From NCBI GenBank assembly GCA_028293285.1, contig JAQGPC010000094.1:1-41597 (forward strand): 41,597 nt of DNA, in the 5' to 3' direction. The DNA comes from Pedosphaera sp. (GTDB taxonomy: Bacteria; Verrucomicrobiota; Verrucomicrobiia; Limisphaerales; Pedosphaeraceae). Positions 9,320 through 18,749 of the stretch are shown one piece after another. Under the pieces are notes generated by a model that saw only the letters and a list, made by a program, of their open reading frames with translations, had not been told where the DNA came from and ran no database searches. Numbering within the stretch: the stretch's first letter is position 1; each line of letters begins with the position of its first letter. Position numbers and translations under genes: made by a program.

Positions 9320-9769
9320 TCAACCGGGATACTTGCCGGTGATGAAGTCTTCCATTTGATTGAGGGCCATGTTCTGCGCGGAGATGGTCCAATTAACCAA
9401 ATCTCCAATCGAGACCACCCCCACGACCCTCTCGTTTTCGATCACGGGCAGGTGTCGAATGCGATTCTCCGTCATGATTCGCATGCAGTCTTCAACCGTA
9501 TGGTCACGCTTAACTGAGATGACCGGCGCGGAAATGATTTCCTTCACGGCTGTCTCGCGCGACGATTTCCCCCTCAGCACCACTTTTCGCGTGTAATCAC
9601 GTTCAGAAAATATTCCCACCAAACGCTCGCCGTCCATGACCAGCAATGCGCCGACATTCTTGTCGGCCATCAATTTGACGGCTTCAAAAACCGTTGAATC
9701 GGGATGAACCGACCAGACATTAGTGCCCTTCAGATTAAGAATTGAGTCGATGGTGCCGCTAATATTCAT
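9320..9769 (-). CDS. two-CBS-domain protein
   Basis: A 149-residue soluble protein made almost entirely of a Bateman module: CBS 1 at about residues 10-70 (VWSVHPDSTVFEAVKLM, GALLVMDGERLVGIFSERDY) and CBS 2 at about 75-135 (VISVKRDHTVEDCMRIM, RHLPVIENERVVGVVSIGDL). Such proteins sense adenine nucleotides or SAM and regulate partner proteins. No effector domain is fused, so the partner is unknown. The start has a good ribosome site (AAGGAG eight bases before ATG). It ends in TGA, which shows that UGA is a normal stop codon here. It converges on the sugar dehydrogenase gene with 38 bases between. Confidence 0.92.
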   Translation of the reverse strand: MNISGTIDSILNLKGTNVWSVHPDSTVFEAVKLMADKNVGALLVMDGERLVGIFSERDYTRKVVLRGKSSRETAVKEIISAPVISVKRDHTVEDCMRIMTENRIRHLPVIENERVVGVVSIGDLVNWTISAQNMALNQMEDFITGKYPG

Positions 9770-9862
9770 CGTATGTCTCCTTCGCAGGTTGGGGGTTTGT
9801 CGGGTTTATAACCATGTGCGAGGCTTGAGAAGCCAATTCCAGTCCGGGATGACGGCATGGTT

Positions 9863-9877
9863 TGTTCATAATGAACA
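9863..9877. promoter_or_regulatory. 15-bp palindrome upstream of the CBS gene (possible operator)
   Basis: TGTTCAT-A-ATGAACA has perfect 7-base arms and lies 94-108 bases upstream of the CBS start, in a 248-base gap. It is followed on the plus strand by CTTTTTT, so a weak terminator is an alternative reading. The rest of the gap shows nothing clear. Confidence 0.4.
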
Positions 9878-10017
9878 CTTTTTTCTGGCTGAGATATTCT
9901 AATTAACAACAAAAACATCCACTTGTAAAGTTTGGAAATCAACCCCCTTTATCGAATTGACCAATACCGTGAAGAACCTCGTGGCAGCAAAACACCCGTC
10001 TCTGACAAAACCTGGAT

Positions 10018-10494
10018 CTATTCCTTTGCTCCGCGCTCGCGCAATAATGCAATCAACTTGTTATCGAGAGAAATTTTGGCGAGTGCCAGCGTGGTTCGTC
10101 CGTCCTTTCCTCGGGCATTAACATCCGCGCCGTTGGATAGTAGCACTGCGGCCACTTCGTCTTTGCCGCCAAATGCCGTCCATAGCAGCGGTGTCAAACC
10201 GCGATTATCCCGCTCATCCACCCGGGCGTGGTGATTGAGCAACACCTTTGCAATTTCGACGTCACCGGTATTGGCGGCGACGTGCAGCGGAGTCCATCCC
10301 CGTTCGTGCCCATCAATGTTCTTCGCGTTTGCGAGTGAAGGATGCTGTTTGAGCATTTTTTCGACTAGTTCTTTATTTCCAGAATAAAGGGCGTTCCGAA
10401 ATTCCTTGGTGTGGTCGGTCAATTTCCAAACCCCAAAGACGAGGGCCAAAGCCAATACAACTAGGAGTGGAATAATTACCTTTAACGACTTCAT
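10018..10494 (-). CDS. membrane-anchored ankyrin-repeat protein
   Basis: One N-terminal membrane segment (LKVIIPLLVVLALALVFGVW) anchors about four ankyrin repeats, with GWTPLHVAANTGDVEIAKVLL, GLTPLLWTAFGGKDEVAAVLL and GADVNARGKDGRTTLALA easy to see. The domain probably faces the periplasm and mediates protein contacts. I choose ATG 10494 over the TTG at 10515 because AAGGGA stands at proper spacing before the ATG. It follows the amidohydrolase gene by 30 bases and is likely co-transcribed with it. Confidence 0.85.
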   Translation of the reverse strand: MKSLKVIIPLLVVLALALVFGVWKLTDHTKEFRNALYSGNKELVEKMLKQHPSLANAKNIDGHERGWTPLHVAANTGDVEIAKVLLNHHARVDERDNRGLTPLLWTAFGGKDEVAAVLLSNGADVNARGKDGRTTLALAKISLDNKLIALLRERGAKE

Positions 10495-10524
10495 GATTAA
10501 GTTCCCTTGGTCCAACTGGCCTGC

Positions 10525-12270
10525 CTATTTGGCTGCTGCCTCGTAGATGACTTGTCCATCCATGATGGTAAGCACCACGTGCGTATGCAAAATTTCAGCG
10601 GGATCAATCTTAAAAATATCCTTATCCAATATGACGATATCGGCCAGTTTCCCCGGGGCGAGGGTTCCTTTCACTTTTTCGGCAAATTCCGCATAAGCAG
10701 AGCCAAACGTATAGGCACGCACCGTTTCTTCCACAGTGATTTTCTGTTCCGGCACCCAGCCATCGGGATGTTTGCCATCGAGGGTCTGCCGCGTCACGGC
10801 GGCGTAAATGCCCGTCATCGGATCAAGCGGAGCTACCGTCCAATCCGAACCGAAAGCCAGCGTCGCGCCAGCATCCAGCAGCGAACGAAACGCGTACGTT
10901 CCCTTGCTGCGTTCCTTGCCAATCCGCTCATCACACCAACGCCCATCATCGAAGGCATGATACGGCTGCATTGAAGCGATGACATGTTCCTTGCCGAATC
11001 GGGCTATCTCACTGGGACGCAGATGCTGCGCGTGCTCGATGCGAAAACGCCGGTCACGCGGACCATTCTTATCTGCCACTTGTTTGTAAATGGTAAGAAT
11101 CTGCTCATTGGCACGGTCACCAATGGCATGAATCATCACTTGTAAACCGGCACGATCAGCCTCCATGACCCGCTTCAGCATGATGCCTTCCGGAAACATT
11201 TCCGGCCCGGGCAAACCGTGATTTTTAGGATCATCCGAAAAAGGCTCAAAGAATAACGCCGTGGAAGAACCCAGGCTGCCATCCGAGAAACCCTTCAATC
11301 CACCAATGCGGAGCATGTCATTTCCAAAATGTGCTTTCACGCCGGTGTTGCCTACCCGTTCCCAAATCGGCAACGGCGAGATGCCATAAATGCGGGTCTT
11401 CAATTCTCCCCGTTCAAGCAAAGTCTGATACACTCCCACGTCCCGGCCAGTGGACATGTCGGTAATACTGGTCACGCCAACTTTAGCCGCGTGCTCCGTG
11501 GCGGCTTTGGCGGCGACCAGCTTTTCTTTAAAAGTTTTGTCGGGAATGACATTGTCCACATAGGACATGGCCGCATCCTTGAGCAAACCAGTTGGTTCGC
11601 CGGTCTTGGCATCGCGCACAATTGCTCCGCCATCAATGTCTTTAGTGTCTTTCGTCACGCCAGCCAGTTTGAGCGCAAGGCTATTCGCCAAGGCCATATG
11701 ACCATCCGTGCGACTGATAAACACGGGATTATTCGTGGTGGCAGCATCGACCCATTCCTTGGTGGGTAAAGGAGCGCCCGGCCAACGTTCATGGTCCCAT
11801 TCGCCACCGACTATCCATTGTCCTTTCGGAAGCTTCTCGGCAAATTTGCGGATGCGATCAGTAAATTCCTGTGGTGATTTTGTATCGCGCAGGTCCACTT
11901 GCGAAAGTTGAAATCCGCCCATCAAGAAATGGACGTGGGAATCATTGAAACCAGGCAGAACCAATTTTCCACCGGCATCAACGATGCGAGTCTTCTTTCC
12001 TGCGAGTTGTCGGATTTCTACCGTCCAACCCAAGGCGGCTATGCGGTTGCCATAAATTGCCACGGCTTCCGCCATCGGTTGCGCCGGGTTCATGGTATGA
12101 ACCTTCGCATTGATGATGATCAAATCAGGCTCCATTAATCTGTCCAGTGCCGACGTCGAAGCTGTGCCCATGACTGGGAACGCTACGACCAGCCCAAATA
12201 GGATTAAAGAAAAAAAGCCATGAGTGGCTTGCCGCAAATACAACGCACGACTCATTTCAACCTTCTTCAT
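10525..12270 (-). CDS. exported amidohydrolase, YtcJ/Amidohydro_3 family
   Basis: This 581-residue metal-dependent hydrolase carries a signal sequence ([20 protein letters not shown]) and the family motifs: [10 protein letters not shown] (metal-binding HxH), [10 protein letters not shown] and RIEHAQHL (metal-binding His) and [14 protein letters not shown] (catalytic Asp). It closes with the usual [13 protein letters not shown] strand. Related proteins hydrolyse N-acyl or cyclic amide bonds; the substrate is not predictable and export suggests scavenging. ATG 12255 (MSRALYL) is an alternative start. It leads the unit with the ankyrin gene. Confidence 0.88.
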   Translation of the reverse strand: MKKVEMSRALYLRQATHGFFSLILFGLVVAFPVMGTASTSALDRLMEPDLIIINAKVHTMNPAQPMAEAVAIYGNRIAALGWTVEIRQLAGKKTRIVDAGGKLVLPGFNDSHVHFLMGGFQLSQVDLRDTKSPQEFTDRIRKFAEKLPKGQWIVGGEWDHERWPGAPLPTKEWVDAATTNNPVFISRTDGHMALANSLALKLAGVTKDTKDIDGGAIVRDAKTGEPTGLLKDAAMSYVDNVIPDKTFKEKLVAAKAATEHAAKVGVTSITDMSTGRDVGVYQTLLERGELKTRIYGISPLPIWERVGNTGVKAHFGNDMLRIGGLKGFSDGSLGSSTALFFEPFSDDPKNHGLPGPEMFPEGIMLKRVMEADRAGLQVMIHAIGDRANEQILTIYKQVADKNGPRDRRFRIEHAQHLRPSEIARFGKEHVIASMQPYHAFDDGRWCDERIGKERSKGTYAFRSLLDAGATLAFGSDWTVAPLDPMTGIYAAVTRQTLDGKHPDGWVPEQKITVEETVRAYTFGSAYAEFAEKVKGTLAPGKLADIVILDKDIFKIDPAEILHTHVVLTIMDGQVIYEAAAK

Positions 12271-12473
12271 AATTGATTCAGACTTTTGGGTGTGGCAGGA
12301 ACGAGCAGATTTATGGCAGTTCCACTAAAATTGTCACGCAATCTCGCAACGAGCAATTTTCAATAAGAATTCACGAAATACGCTTTCATCCCTGGCAACG
12401 GCGGTTATATTGAAGCGCTGTTGCAATGGCAATCATCTGGTTCGCTGCTGCAATCAAACTGTTTACAAAAATT

Positions 12474-13679
12474 ATGGAAACATCATTACCTACTGTTTTA
12501 GTTCGTCCTGGAGAAGCAGATCGCATTCTGGCCGGCCATCCCTGGCTTTACCACGGCTCCATGCTCCGTCTTACCCAGCCTGCTGAAGATGGCGCATTGG
12601 TGCAGGTGAAAGATCATCGGCAGCGCTTTTTGGGAGTAGGACTCTACAATTCCAAATCCAAAATAAATGTCCGTGTTCTCGCGCCCGAGCGGGTGACGCT
12701 GGATCAGGCATTCTTTGAAGAGCGCATCCGTGCCGCTCTGGCCTTTCGTCAAAAACATCTGCCGGGCGCTTCCTCCTTCCGCGTCGTCAATGCGGAGAGC
12801 GATTTTCTCAGCGGTCTAGTCGTTGATAAATATGAGGACGTCTTGGTAGTGCAAACCGCCGCGCTCGGCATGGATCAACGCAAGCCGTTGATCATTGCCG
12901 CGCTCCAAAAGATTTTCTCGCCACGCTGCATTGTTGAACGCAACGATACCGCCTTCCGCAAATTCGAAGGACTTCCCGATGCGAACGGCATTCTCGTCGG
13001 CAATTTGGAAGGACCAGTTCCCATCAAGCTCAACGGACTCAAGTTTGAAGTGGACATCCTCGGCGGTCACAAGACCGGGCTGTATTTGGATCAACAAGTC
13101 AATTATCAGCGTGTTGCCGAACTGGCCAAGGGCGGCCAGGTATTGGATTGTTTTAGTTTCCTCGGCGGATTCGGGTTACATGCCGCGCGCGCAGGCGCAA
13201 CGCATGTGCACATGCTCGATCAAAGCGCCGATGCCATCGCTGCCTCTACGCGGAACGCCGCAGCTAATGGGCTGACCGAGAAATGTTCATTTGAAACCGT
13301 CAATGTCTTCGATTGGCTCAAGGCGCAAACAGCCACGCGGCCAAATGAAAAACTAATTCCGCGCTTCGATACCATCGTCCTCGACCCGCCTTCGTTTACC
13401 CGCAGCCGCTCGACGGTTCCTGACGCGCTCCGTGGCTACAAAGAAATCCACCTGCGTGCTTTGAAACTGCTCAAGCCGGGCGGCACACTAGCTACCTTCT
13501 GTTGCTCGCACCATGTCGATGCCGTGACATTTCAGGAAGTGATTCTCGCTGCGGCCTATGATGCCCATCGCATTCTTCGTCGAGTGGCCACTTACAGCCA
13601 ATCCCCGGATCATCCGATTATCCCTTCAATTCCCGAAACGGAGTATCTTAAAGGGTTTGCTTATGAAATCGTGAGGTAG
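12474..13679 (+). CDS. 23S rRNA methyltransferase, RlmI family
   Basis: From ATG 12474 (METSLPTVLVRPG) the protein has 401 residues, the usual size for RlmI/YccW-type enzymes that make 5-methylcytosine in 23S rRNA. An N-terminal PUA-like domain (AGHPWLYHGSMLRL) precedes the Rossmann methyltransferase domain. SAM motif I is VLDCFSFLGGFGLHAARAGA, motif IV is VLDPPSFTRS and FCCSHHV holds the candidate catalytic Cys. The 16-residue extension back to 12426 is not family-like. Exact target-base specificity is inferred. The gene is divergent from the amidohydrolase, with 203 bases between that hold no other gene. Confidence 0.88.
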   Translation: METSLPTVLVRPGEADRILAGHPWLYHGSMLRLTQPAEDGALVQVKDHRQRFLGVGLYNSKSKINVRVLAPERVTLDQAFFEERIRAALAFRQKHLPGASSFRVVNAESDFLSGLVVDKYEDVLVVQTAALGMDQRKPLIIAALQKIFSPRCIVERNDTAFRKFEGLPDANGILVGNLEGPVPIKLNGLKFEVDILGGHKTGLYLDQQVNYQRVAELAKGGQVLDCFSFLGGFGLHAARAGATHVHMLDQSADAIAASTRNAAANGLTEKCSFETVNVFDWLKAQTATRPNEKLIPRFDTIVLDPPSFTRSRSTVPDALRGYKEIHLRALKLLKPGGTLATFCCSHHVDAVTFQEVILAAAYDAHRILRRVATYSQSPDHPIIPSIPETEYLKGFAYEIVR

Positions 13680-13695
13680 TTGGCGCTGAAGAAAG

Positions 13696-14754
13696 CTATC
13701 GCTTCATCAGCTCCCGCTGCCACGCCATCAGTTCTGGCGCGAAGCGGTCCCAATCCTCCGCCAAGTCCAACATTGTGGCACGACTGGCAATTAACGTGGG
13801 ATCAATGCTCAATTCCTTAGCGCGGGCATCGCGATAATTCTGCAGCTCAATCGCCCGACGCCGCTCTGAATCGCTCAAACGCCGACCGGTTTGTCGCAGT
13901 GGCTCAGGTTGCTTGTGCAATGGAACAGCCAGGCCTTGGGCGACTGCCTGTACTATTCCCGTACGACGCCGGTCAGAAAAACGCTTTGGCATCAATGGCT
14001 CAATCGTATTACCACTCGCCGCAACTGCCGACAGATCAATGAGCGTTTCATGCCGCAGAATGAAATAAGGTGGCTTGTTCGCAGCAATCGCCTCCCCTTC
14101 ACGCCAATGCCACAGTTCACGCAAAACGGCGAGTGCGGGCCGGCTTAAGCGGTGACTGCCTTTGATGCGCCAGATTAAATTCGGATCCGGCTGCGGCGTT
14201 TGCGCACATTCGGCAATGAGTCGAGCACATGATTCCTGATGCCAGCTTAGGCGGCCCTTGGCCTCCAAGTCTGCCTTTAAGCGATCTGCCAGCGCTTTCA
14301 AATAATGGGTATCATTGCGCGCGTACGTCTCCATCCGCGGCGTTAAGGGACGTTGAGCCCAATCCGCCTTTTGTGAACCTTTCTCCAGCGTAACTCCCAA
14401 GTAACTCGCTACTAAGTGCCCCAAGCCGAATTGCACATGGCCCAACAACCGGCTGGCCAGCATGGTGTCGAAAATGGCGCGCGGGACAAAATCATGATGC
14501 TTTCGCAACAGCCGCAGATCGTAATCCGATCCATGCATGATGAGTTCGTGCTCGCCAAAGGTGTCCAACAAAGGCTCAAGCTTAATAGCCGTCAGCGGAT
14601 CGATTAATTCATCCCCGTGCGGGGTGGTGATTTGCAGCAGGCAAACCTTTTCCGGGTAGGCGTGCAAACTGTCAGCTTCTGTATCGAGGGCAATCCAAGG
14701 GGTGGCGCGGAGACGCACCAGCAATTCCTGTAACTTAACATCGCTATCAATCAC
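13696..14754 (-). CDS. rnd: ribonuclease D
   Basis: RNase D is a 3'-5' exonuclease that trims tRNA and other stable RNA precursors. The DEDDy exonuclease domain covers about residues 1-165: Exo I ALDTEADSLHAY (D24, E26), Exo II MHGSDYDLRLL and Exo III YARNDTHYL with the Tyr. The C-terminal half holds a helical HRDC domain (ALAVLRELWHWREGEAIAANKPPYFIL). The 352-residue length is normal. The start codon is GTG at 14754. It converges on the methyltransferase gene with 16 bases between. Confidence 0.93.
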   Translation of the reverse strand: MIDSDVKLQELLVRLRATPWIALDTEADSLHAYPEKVCLLQITTPHGDELIDPLTAIKLEPLLDTFGEHELIMHGSDYDLRLLRKHHDFVPRAIFDTMLASRLLGHVQFGLGHLVASYLGVTLEKGSQKADWAQRPLTPRMETYARNDTHYLKALADRLKADLEAKGRLSWHQESCARLIAECAQTPQPDPNLIWRIKGSHRLSRPALAVLRELWHWREGEAIAANKPPYFILRHETLIDLSAVAASGNTIEPLMPKRFSDRRRTGIVQAVAQGLAVPLHKQPEPLRQTGRRLSDSERRRAIELQNYRDARAKELSIDPTLIASRATMLDLAEDWDRFAPELMAWQRELMKR

Positions 14755-14904
14755 TCCGGCTAATGTAAGGTCGAATTACATTTCAGGAAATCAGAAAAAC
14801 GCGCTAAGTGGTAAAGTTTTCGCCCTATTCAAGAGCCCATTTACCGCATATTCTGTGACTTAGGGCTTGGCGGGTCGTGGTCAAGCCAGCTATTTTTCAG
14901 GAAA

Positions 14905-16416
14905 ATGAATTTAGCAACTGCCTTGGTCAGGTCGGCTCAAATAAATCCCAAGAAGACAGCTTTGTACTGGGGTGAAAATGAATATACATACGAGAATATC
15001 CTGACCCAAACCGCCCACGTCGCCGGTTTCCTGCAAAATAAGCTCGAAGTTAAACCGGGGGATCGCGTTGCACTTTGGCTGAAAAATTGCCCGGAATTTA
15101 TTCCGGCCTTCTTCGGAATCCTTCAGGCTGGCGGCGTAGTGGTGCCGACTAACAATTTTCTCAAACCTAACGAGGTCAATTACATTCTCCGCGATGCCGG
15201 GGCGGACGTTATCATTACCGATTGCGTCATGGCAGAACACCTGCCCGCGCTTCAGGCTGTACGACCCAAGCTGCAATGCCTGCCAGTTGAGCAATTCGCC
15301 ACGCCCGCCATGGATGCGCCCCCGGTAAATTCTCCTGAGCGCACCGAAGCCGATCTGGCCGTAATCATTTACACCTCGGGTACCACCGGTCGCCCCAAAG
15401 GAGCCATGCTTTCCCATGGCAATCTCCTGCACAACGTGGAGAGCTGCCGCCTCGTCCTCCAGACTGTTTCCGACGACCGCATGGCAGTGTTGTTGCCCAT
15501 GTTTCATAGCTTCATGCTGACGGTCGGAGTGGCCCTGCCATTGCTGACGGGCGCTTCGATTGTACTTATCCGCTCATTGCATCCGCCGCGGAATGTTCTG
15601 GAGGAAATCATCCGCCGCCAAGCCTCAATCCTGCCGGCCATACCGCAATTTTTCCGCAGCATGGTGGGTGCGCCAATTACCATTCCCCTGCCTTTGCGCA
15701 TGTGTATCAGCGGTGCGGCCCCGCTGCCGGTGCAAATCCTCAAAGAATTCGAAGAAAAATTTCATTTTCCACTCATCGAAGGTTACGGCTTGAGTGAAGC
15801 CAGCCCGGTCGTTACGAAAAATCCATTAAAAGGCGTCCGCAAAGCTGGCTCAATTGGCCTTCCGATTCCAAATGTGGAGGTAAGCATTCAGAACGATGAA
15901 GGAAAGTTCCTGGGTGCGGGAGAAATTGGCGAACTGTGTGTGCGTGGCGGAAACGTAATGCAGGGATATTGGAACCAGCCGGAGGAAACCGCCAAAGCTC
16001 TGCGCGGTGGCTGGCTCCTAACCGGCGACATAGGGTATCGTGATCCGGATGGCTATTATTTTATCACCGACCGGAAGAAAGACATGCTTTTGGTCAACGG
16101 CATTAATGTTTACCCGCGCGAAATCGAGGAAATCATGTATCAATTTCCCGGTATAAAAGAAGTTTCAGTCATCGGCATCCCTGACGCTCGCAAAGGGGAA
16201 CAACCGCTCGCCTTTGTCTCCATGAACGAAGGGGCGACCGTGGAAGAAAAACCATTACTGCAATTCGTCCGATCCAAGCTGGCCGATTACAAGGTGCCCC
16301 GCCGCGTCGTTTTCCTGCCCGCCCTGCCTCGCAATGCCACTGGCAAAATCCTGAAAACTGCCCTTCGGGACTTGGCTGCTGCGACTATCGGCAAGCCGGA
16401 ACCGACCGAGGGATAA
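14905..16416 (+). CDS. long-chain acyl-CoA synthetase (AMP-binding family)
   Basis: An acyl-adenylate-forming enzyme of 503 residues that probably activates fatty acids with ATP and CoA. Motifs in order: the ATP-binding loop IIYTSGTTGRPKGAMLSH, GYGLSEASPVV (A5), LLTGDIGYRDPDGYYFITDR (A7), the hinge DRKKDMLLVNGINVYPREIEE (A8) and PRNATGKILKTALR (A10 with the catalytic Lys). A short AGGA stands just before ATG 14905. Chain-length specificity is inferred only from likeness to FadD. The 150-base gap to the divergent rnd gene holds no other gene. Confidence 0.92.
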   Translation: MNLATALVRSAQINPKKTALYWGENEYTYENILTQTAHVAGFLQNKLEVKPGDRVALWLKNCPEFIPAFFGILQAGGVVVPTNNFLKPNEVNYILRDAGADVIITDCVMAEHLPALQAVRPKLQCLPVEQFATPAMDAPPVNSPERTEADLAVIIYTSGTTGRPKGAMLSHGNLLHNVESCRLVLQTVSDDRMAVLLPMFHSFMLTVGVALPLLTGASIVLIRSLHPPRNVLEEIIRRQASILPAIPQFFRSMVGAPITIPLPLRMCISGAAPLPVQILKEFEEKFHFPLIEGYGLSEASPVVTKNPLKGVRKAGSIGLPIPNVEVSIQNDEGKFLGAGEIGELCVRGGNVMQGYWNQPEETAKALRGGWLLTGDIGYRDPDGYYFITDRKKDMLLVNGINVYPREIEEIMYQFPGIKEVSVIGIPDARKGEQPLAFVSMNEGATVEEKPLLQFVRSKLADYKVPRRVVFLPALPRNATGKILKTALRDLAAATIGKPEPTEG

Positions 16417-16522
16417 CGATAAAGCCTCATTCTACCAAAATAGCCATTATATTGAAGCAGAATGACTTACAGTAATGCCTCTTATAAACGGCGAGGATTT
16501 CCTTTACCAGTTGACGCTTACG

Positions 16523-16551
16523 TTGGGCGAACCTTAAGCTATTTGTATAAC
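16523..16551 (+). promoter_or_regulatory. candidate sigma-70-type promoter for the zinc-ribbon/NDK unit
   Basis: TTGGGC (16523-16528), a 17-base spacer and TATAAC (16546-16551) lie 37 bases upstream of ATG 16589. Spacing is ideal; the -35 matches only partly. Confidence 0.45.
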
Positions 16552-16588
16552 CGCTTAGGCGCATGAGGCGTCTTTGCGAGAATTCTCT

Positions 16589-16789
16589 ATGCCTGAAGGA
16601 TATTGCGTTAAATGCAAAGCCAAGAAGGAAATTGTCGATGCAGTGGAAGAGGTCATGAAAAATGGCCGCAAAGCCATCAAGGGCAAATGCCCGACCTGCG
16701 GTACCGTCATGTTTAAGATTCTCGGCGGTAAAGCCGCAACCACGACTCCGTCGGCAACGCCCCCTTCAGTCAAGACGACTCCTGAATAA
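16589..16789 (+). CDS. small zinc-ribbon protein (DUF5679-like)
   Basis: This 66-residue protein starts at MPEGYCVKCKAKKEI and has two CxxC knuckles (CVKC and CPTC) framing VMKNGRKAIKGK, with a Thr/Pro-rich tail. The pattern fits the DUF5679 zinc-ribbon family, often found near nucleic-acid or DNA-topology genes, with no fixed function. The start at 16574 adds five residues and is less typical. The NDK gene begins 13 bases after its stop, so the two are probably one transcript. Confidence 0.8.
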   Translation: MPEGYCVKCKAKKEIVDAVEEVMKNGRKAIKGKCPTCGTVMFKILGGKAATTTPSATPPSVKTTPE

Positions 16790-16802
16790 TAGATTCTTAT
16801 AT

Positions 16803-17975
16803 ATGTCCCAAGAACTCGCCTACGTAATCATTACCCCGTATTCACTTCATAAATCACGAACCGGCGGCATCCTGAGCCGCCTGATAACTCGGACCGGGTT
16901 GGAACTGGTTGGAGCCCGGATGTTCGCTCCCAGCGCTGAACTGGTCAAAAAATATTCCGAAGCCATCGTCTCCGCAAACGATCCCCAGGATCGTCGCATT
17001 CAGGAACTGATTTACCAATATATCGTTCAAAATCTCGCCCCCGATCCCAAGACTGGTCGTCGTCGTCGGTTGATGATGCTGCTGTTCAAAGGTGATGATG
17101 CCGTGCGCAAAACCCGTTCGGTCATCGGCAATATCAGCGCCGAACGTCGTGGCGGCGAAACCATTCGCGATACCTATGGCGACCTGGTGATTGATGAAAA
17201 CGACCAGGTTAAATATTTCGAACCCGCTGTCCTCGCTGCGCCGAACATCGAAGAAGCTGAAACCAAAGCCAAGCTTTGGGCGAAGTTCTCGGACACGGAT
17301 GGCGGCATTGTTGAGAACACTATCGGTTATCAACCTGGCGAGAAGCCGCAACGCACGCTGGTTCTCATCAAGCCCGATAACTTCCGCTTTCCCACCGGTC
17401 GTCCCGGCAACGTGATTGATTTCTTCTCTCGCACCGGCCTTTACATCGTCGGCATCAAGGTCCTGCGCATGAGCGTGGCCGATGCGACTGATTTCTATGG
17501 TCCCGTCAAAGATGTCCTGCGGACGCGCCTCAAAGACGTGGTTGCGGCCAAGGCCAAGGTTGCCATTGAGAAAGACTTGGGCTTCAAGATTCCCCCAGCG
17601 GAGGAAAAGCAACTCGGCGAAATCCTCGGCCCAATCTTCGGCGACAACCAATTCGAAAACATTGTTAAATTCATGTCCGGCCGCGCACCGTCGGAATGCG
17701 ATGCCAATCAGTTGACGCAACCCGGCACCGAGAAGTGCATCGCGCTGGTTTACGAAGGCGTCGAAGCCGTGCGCAAGATTCGCGACGTCCTCGGGCCGAC
17801 TGATCCTTCCAAGGCGCCTCCCGGCTCCATCCGCCGCGAGTTCGGCCAGACCATCATGGTCAACGCCGCCCACGCCAGCGATTCCGAAGAAAGCGCCACG
17901 CGCGAATTGGCCATCGTCAAGGTTGGCGAAAACAACTTCCGCGCCGTCGTCGAAGAATTATACGGCAAGCTGTAA
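16803..17975 (+). CDS. nucleoside-diphosphate kinase, tandem two-domain form
   Basis: NDK equalises NTP and dNTP pools through a phosphohistidine. The 390-residue protein contains two NDK-fold halves. The N-terminal half (YVIITPYSLHKSRTGGILSR ... MLLFKGDDAVRKTRSVIGN) lacks the catalytic His: the aligned stretch GDLVIDENDQVKYFEP has none. The C-terminal half (TLVLIKPDNF ... ALVYEGVEAVRKIRDVLGPTDP) keeps VNAAHASDS, with the catalytic His near residue 357. Ordinary NDKs have about 140 residues. I start at ATG 16803, since the frame upstream overlaps the zinc-ribbon gene. Presumably the first half is a structural partner, replacing part of the usual oligomer. Confidence 0.88.
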   Translation: MSQELAYVIITPYSLHKSRTGGILSRLITRTGLELVGARMFAPSAELVKKYSEAIVSANDPQDRRIQELIYQYIVQNLAPDPKTGRRRRLMMLLFKGDDAVRKTRSVIGNISAERRGGETIRDTYGDLVIDENDQVKYFEPAVLAAPNIEEAETKAKLWAKFSDTDGGIVENTIGYQPGEKPQRTLVLIKPDNFRFPTGRPGNVIDFFSRTGLYIVGIKVLRMSVADATDFYGPVKDVLRTRLKDVVAAKAKVAIEKDLGFKIPPAEEKQLGEILGPIFGDNQFENIVKFMSGRAPSECDANQLTQPGTEKCIALVYEGVEAVRKIRDVLGPTDPSKAPPGSIRREFGQTIMVNAAHASDSEESATRELAIVKVGENNFRAVVEELYGKL

Positions 17976-17997
17976 TAGCAATAATCACTCTCCTTCC

Positions 17998-18025
17998 AAC
18001 CTCCGGCTAAAACCGGAGGTTTTTT
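17998..18025 (+). terminator. rho-independent terminator after NDK
   Basis: AACCTCCGG (17998-18006) pairs with CCGGAGGTT (18013-18021) around CTAAAA, and the T-run reaches 18025. It lies 22 bases after the NDK stop. Confidence 0.93.
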
Positions 18026-18103
18026 GTTTAGAACAAACAAGCTTGAGAGGGTGGGCGTGAAAAGGCACGATCTGGTGTCACTGTTTTCTAAGACTATTAT
18101 ATA

Positions 18104-18736
18104 ATGGATGCTGGCTCTCCAAAACGTGTCTTGTTCCAACTTGTTCATGGAGTTGTACTAGGCTTGGTTTCATCCATCTTTTTAATATTTGGAATCGCAT
18201 TTTGGCGCAACGGTGGAGTAGTGCTTGGCTTGAGCTTCGTCGGTATAGGCTCCATTGGAATCCTGACAGCATTCATTTTTGGATGGCGAGGGGGAAGACT
18301 CGGGGTGGAGTTAACCGAAAGCGACGTGATAATCCGGCATTATTTTTCCGAAGATCGGATACAGATATGCGCGATTCGAAGCATGTATAGGTCTGTTGAC
18401 GCTACGGTGCTCGAGATCTTGGATGGAAAAGTGGTAATCGACGACACGTATTTCCGCGATCCTGCGGCATGCAGCGCCTTCTTTGACGCGCTTGCCAGTC
18501 AAATCAGGCAAGCTGGCATCAGGCTGATTGCCCACGAAGCTTCTCCGGGATTGGTGAAGCTCAAGCGCCGACTTCAGTACTCTGGCCTGGTGCTGCAGGC
18601 AATTGGTGGTTGCATCTTTTTATTTTACGGCATCTTCTCCATTATCCAAGGAGGGGGATGGTTTGGATTTTTTTTCGTTCTTATGGGAATTGCTTTTTTC
18701 GTCGCGGCGAAGTTTAAACATAAGCAGATTGGATAG
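18104..18736 (+). CDS. hypothetical membrane protein with four membrane segments
   Basis: Two membrane segments near the N-terminus (VLGLVSSIFLIFGIAFW and GLSFVGIGSIGILTAFIFGW) are followed by a soluble stretch of about 85 residues (RLGVELTESDVIIRHYF ... VVIDDTYFRDPAACSAFFDAL) that resembles a small PH-like beta domain. Two more segments close the protein (YSGLVLQAIGGCIFLFYGIF and FFFVLMGIAFFVAAKF). No family is recognised. The next gene starts 13 bases downstream on the same strand. Confidence 0.7.
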   Translation: MDAGSPKRVLFQLVHGVVLGLVSSIFLIFGIAFWRNGGVVLGLSFVGIGSIGILTAFIFGWRGGRLGVELTESDVIIRHYFSEDRIQICAIRSMYRSVDATVLEILDGKVVIDDTYFRDPAACSAFFDALASQIRQAGIRLIAHEASPGLVKLKRRLQYSGLVLQAIGGCIFLFYGIFSIIQGGGWFGFFFVLMGIAFFVAAKFKHKQIG

Positions 18737-18749
18737 GTGAGCGTAATAA

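Noticed and set aside
16854-17873. Long open frame opposite the NDK gene (minus strand)
   Set aside because: Shadow of the NDK codons; no motif, no ribosome site.
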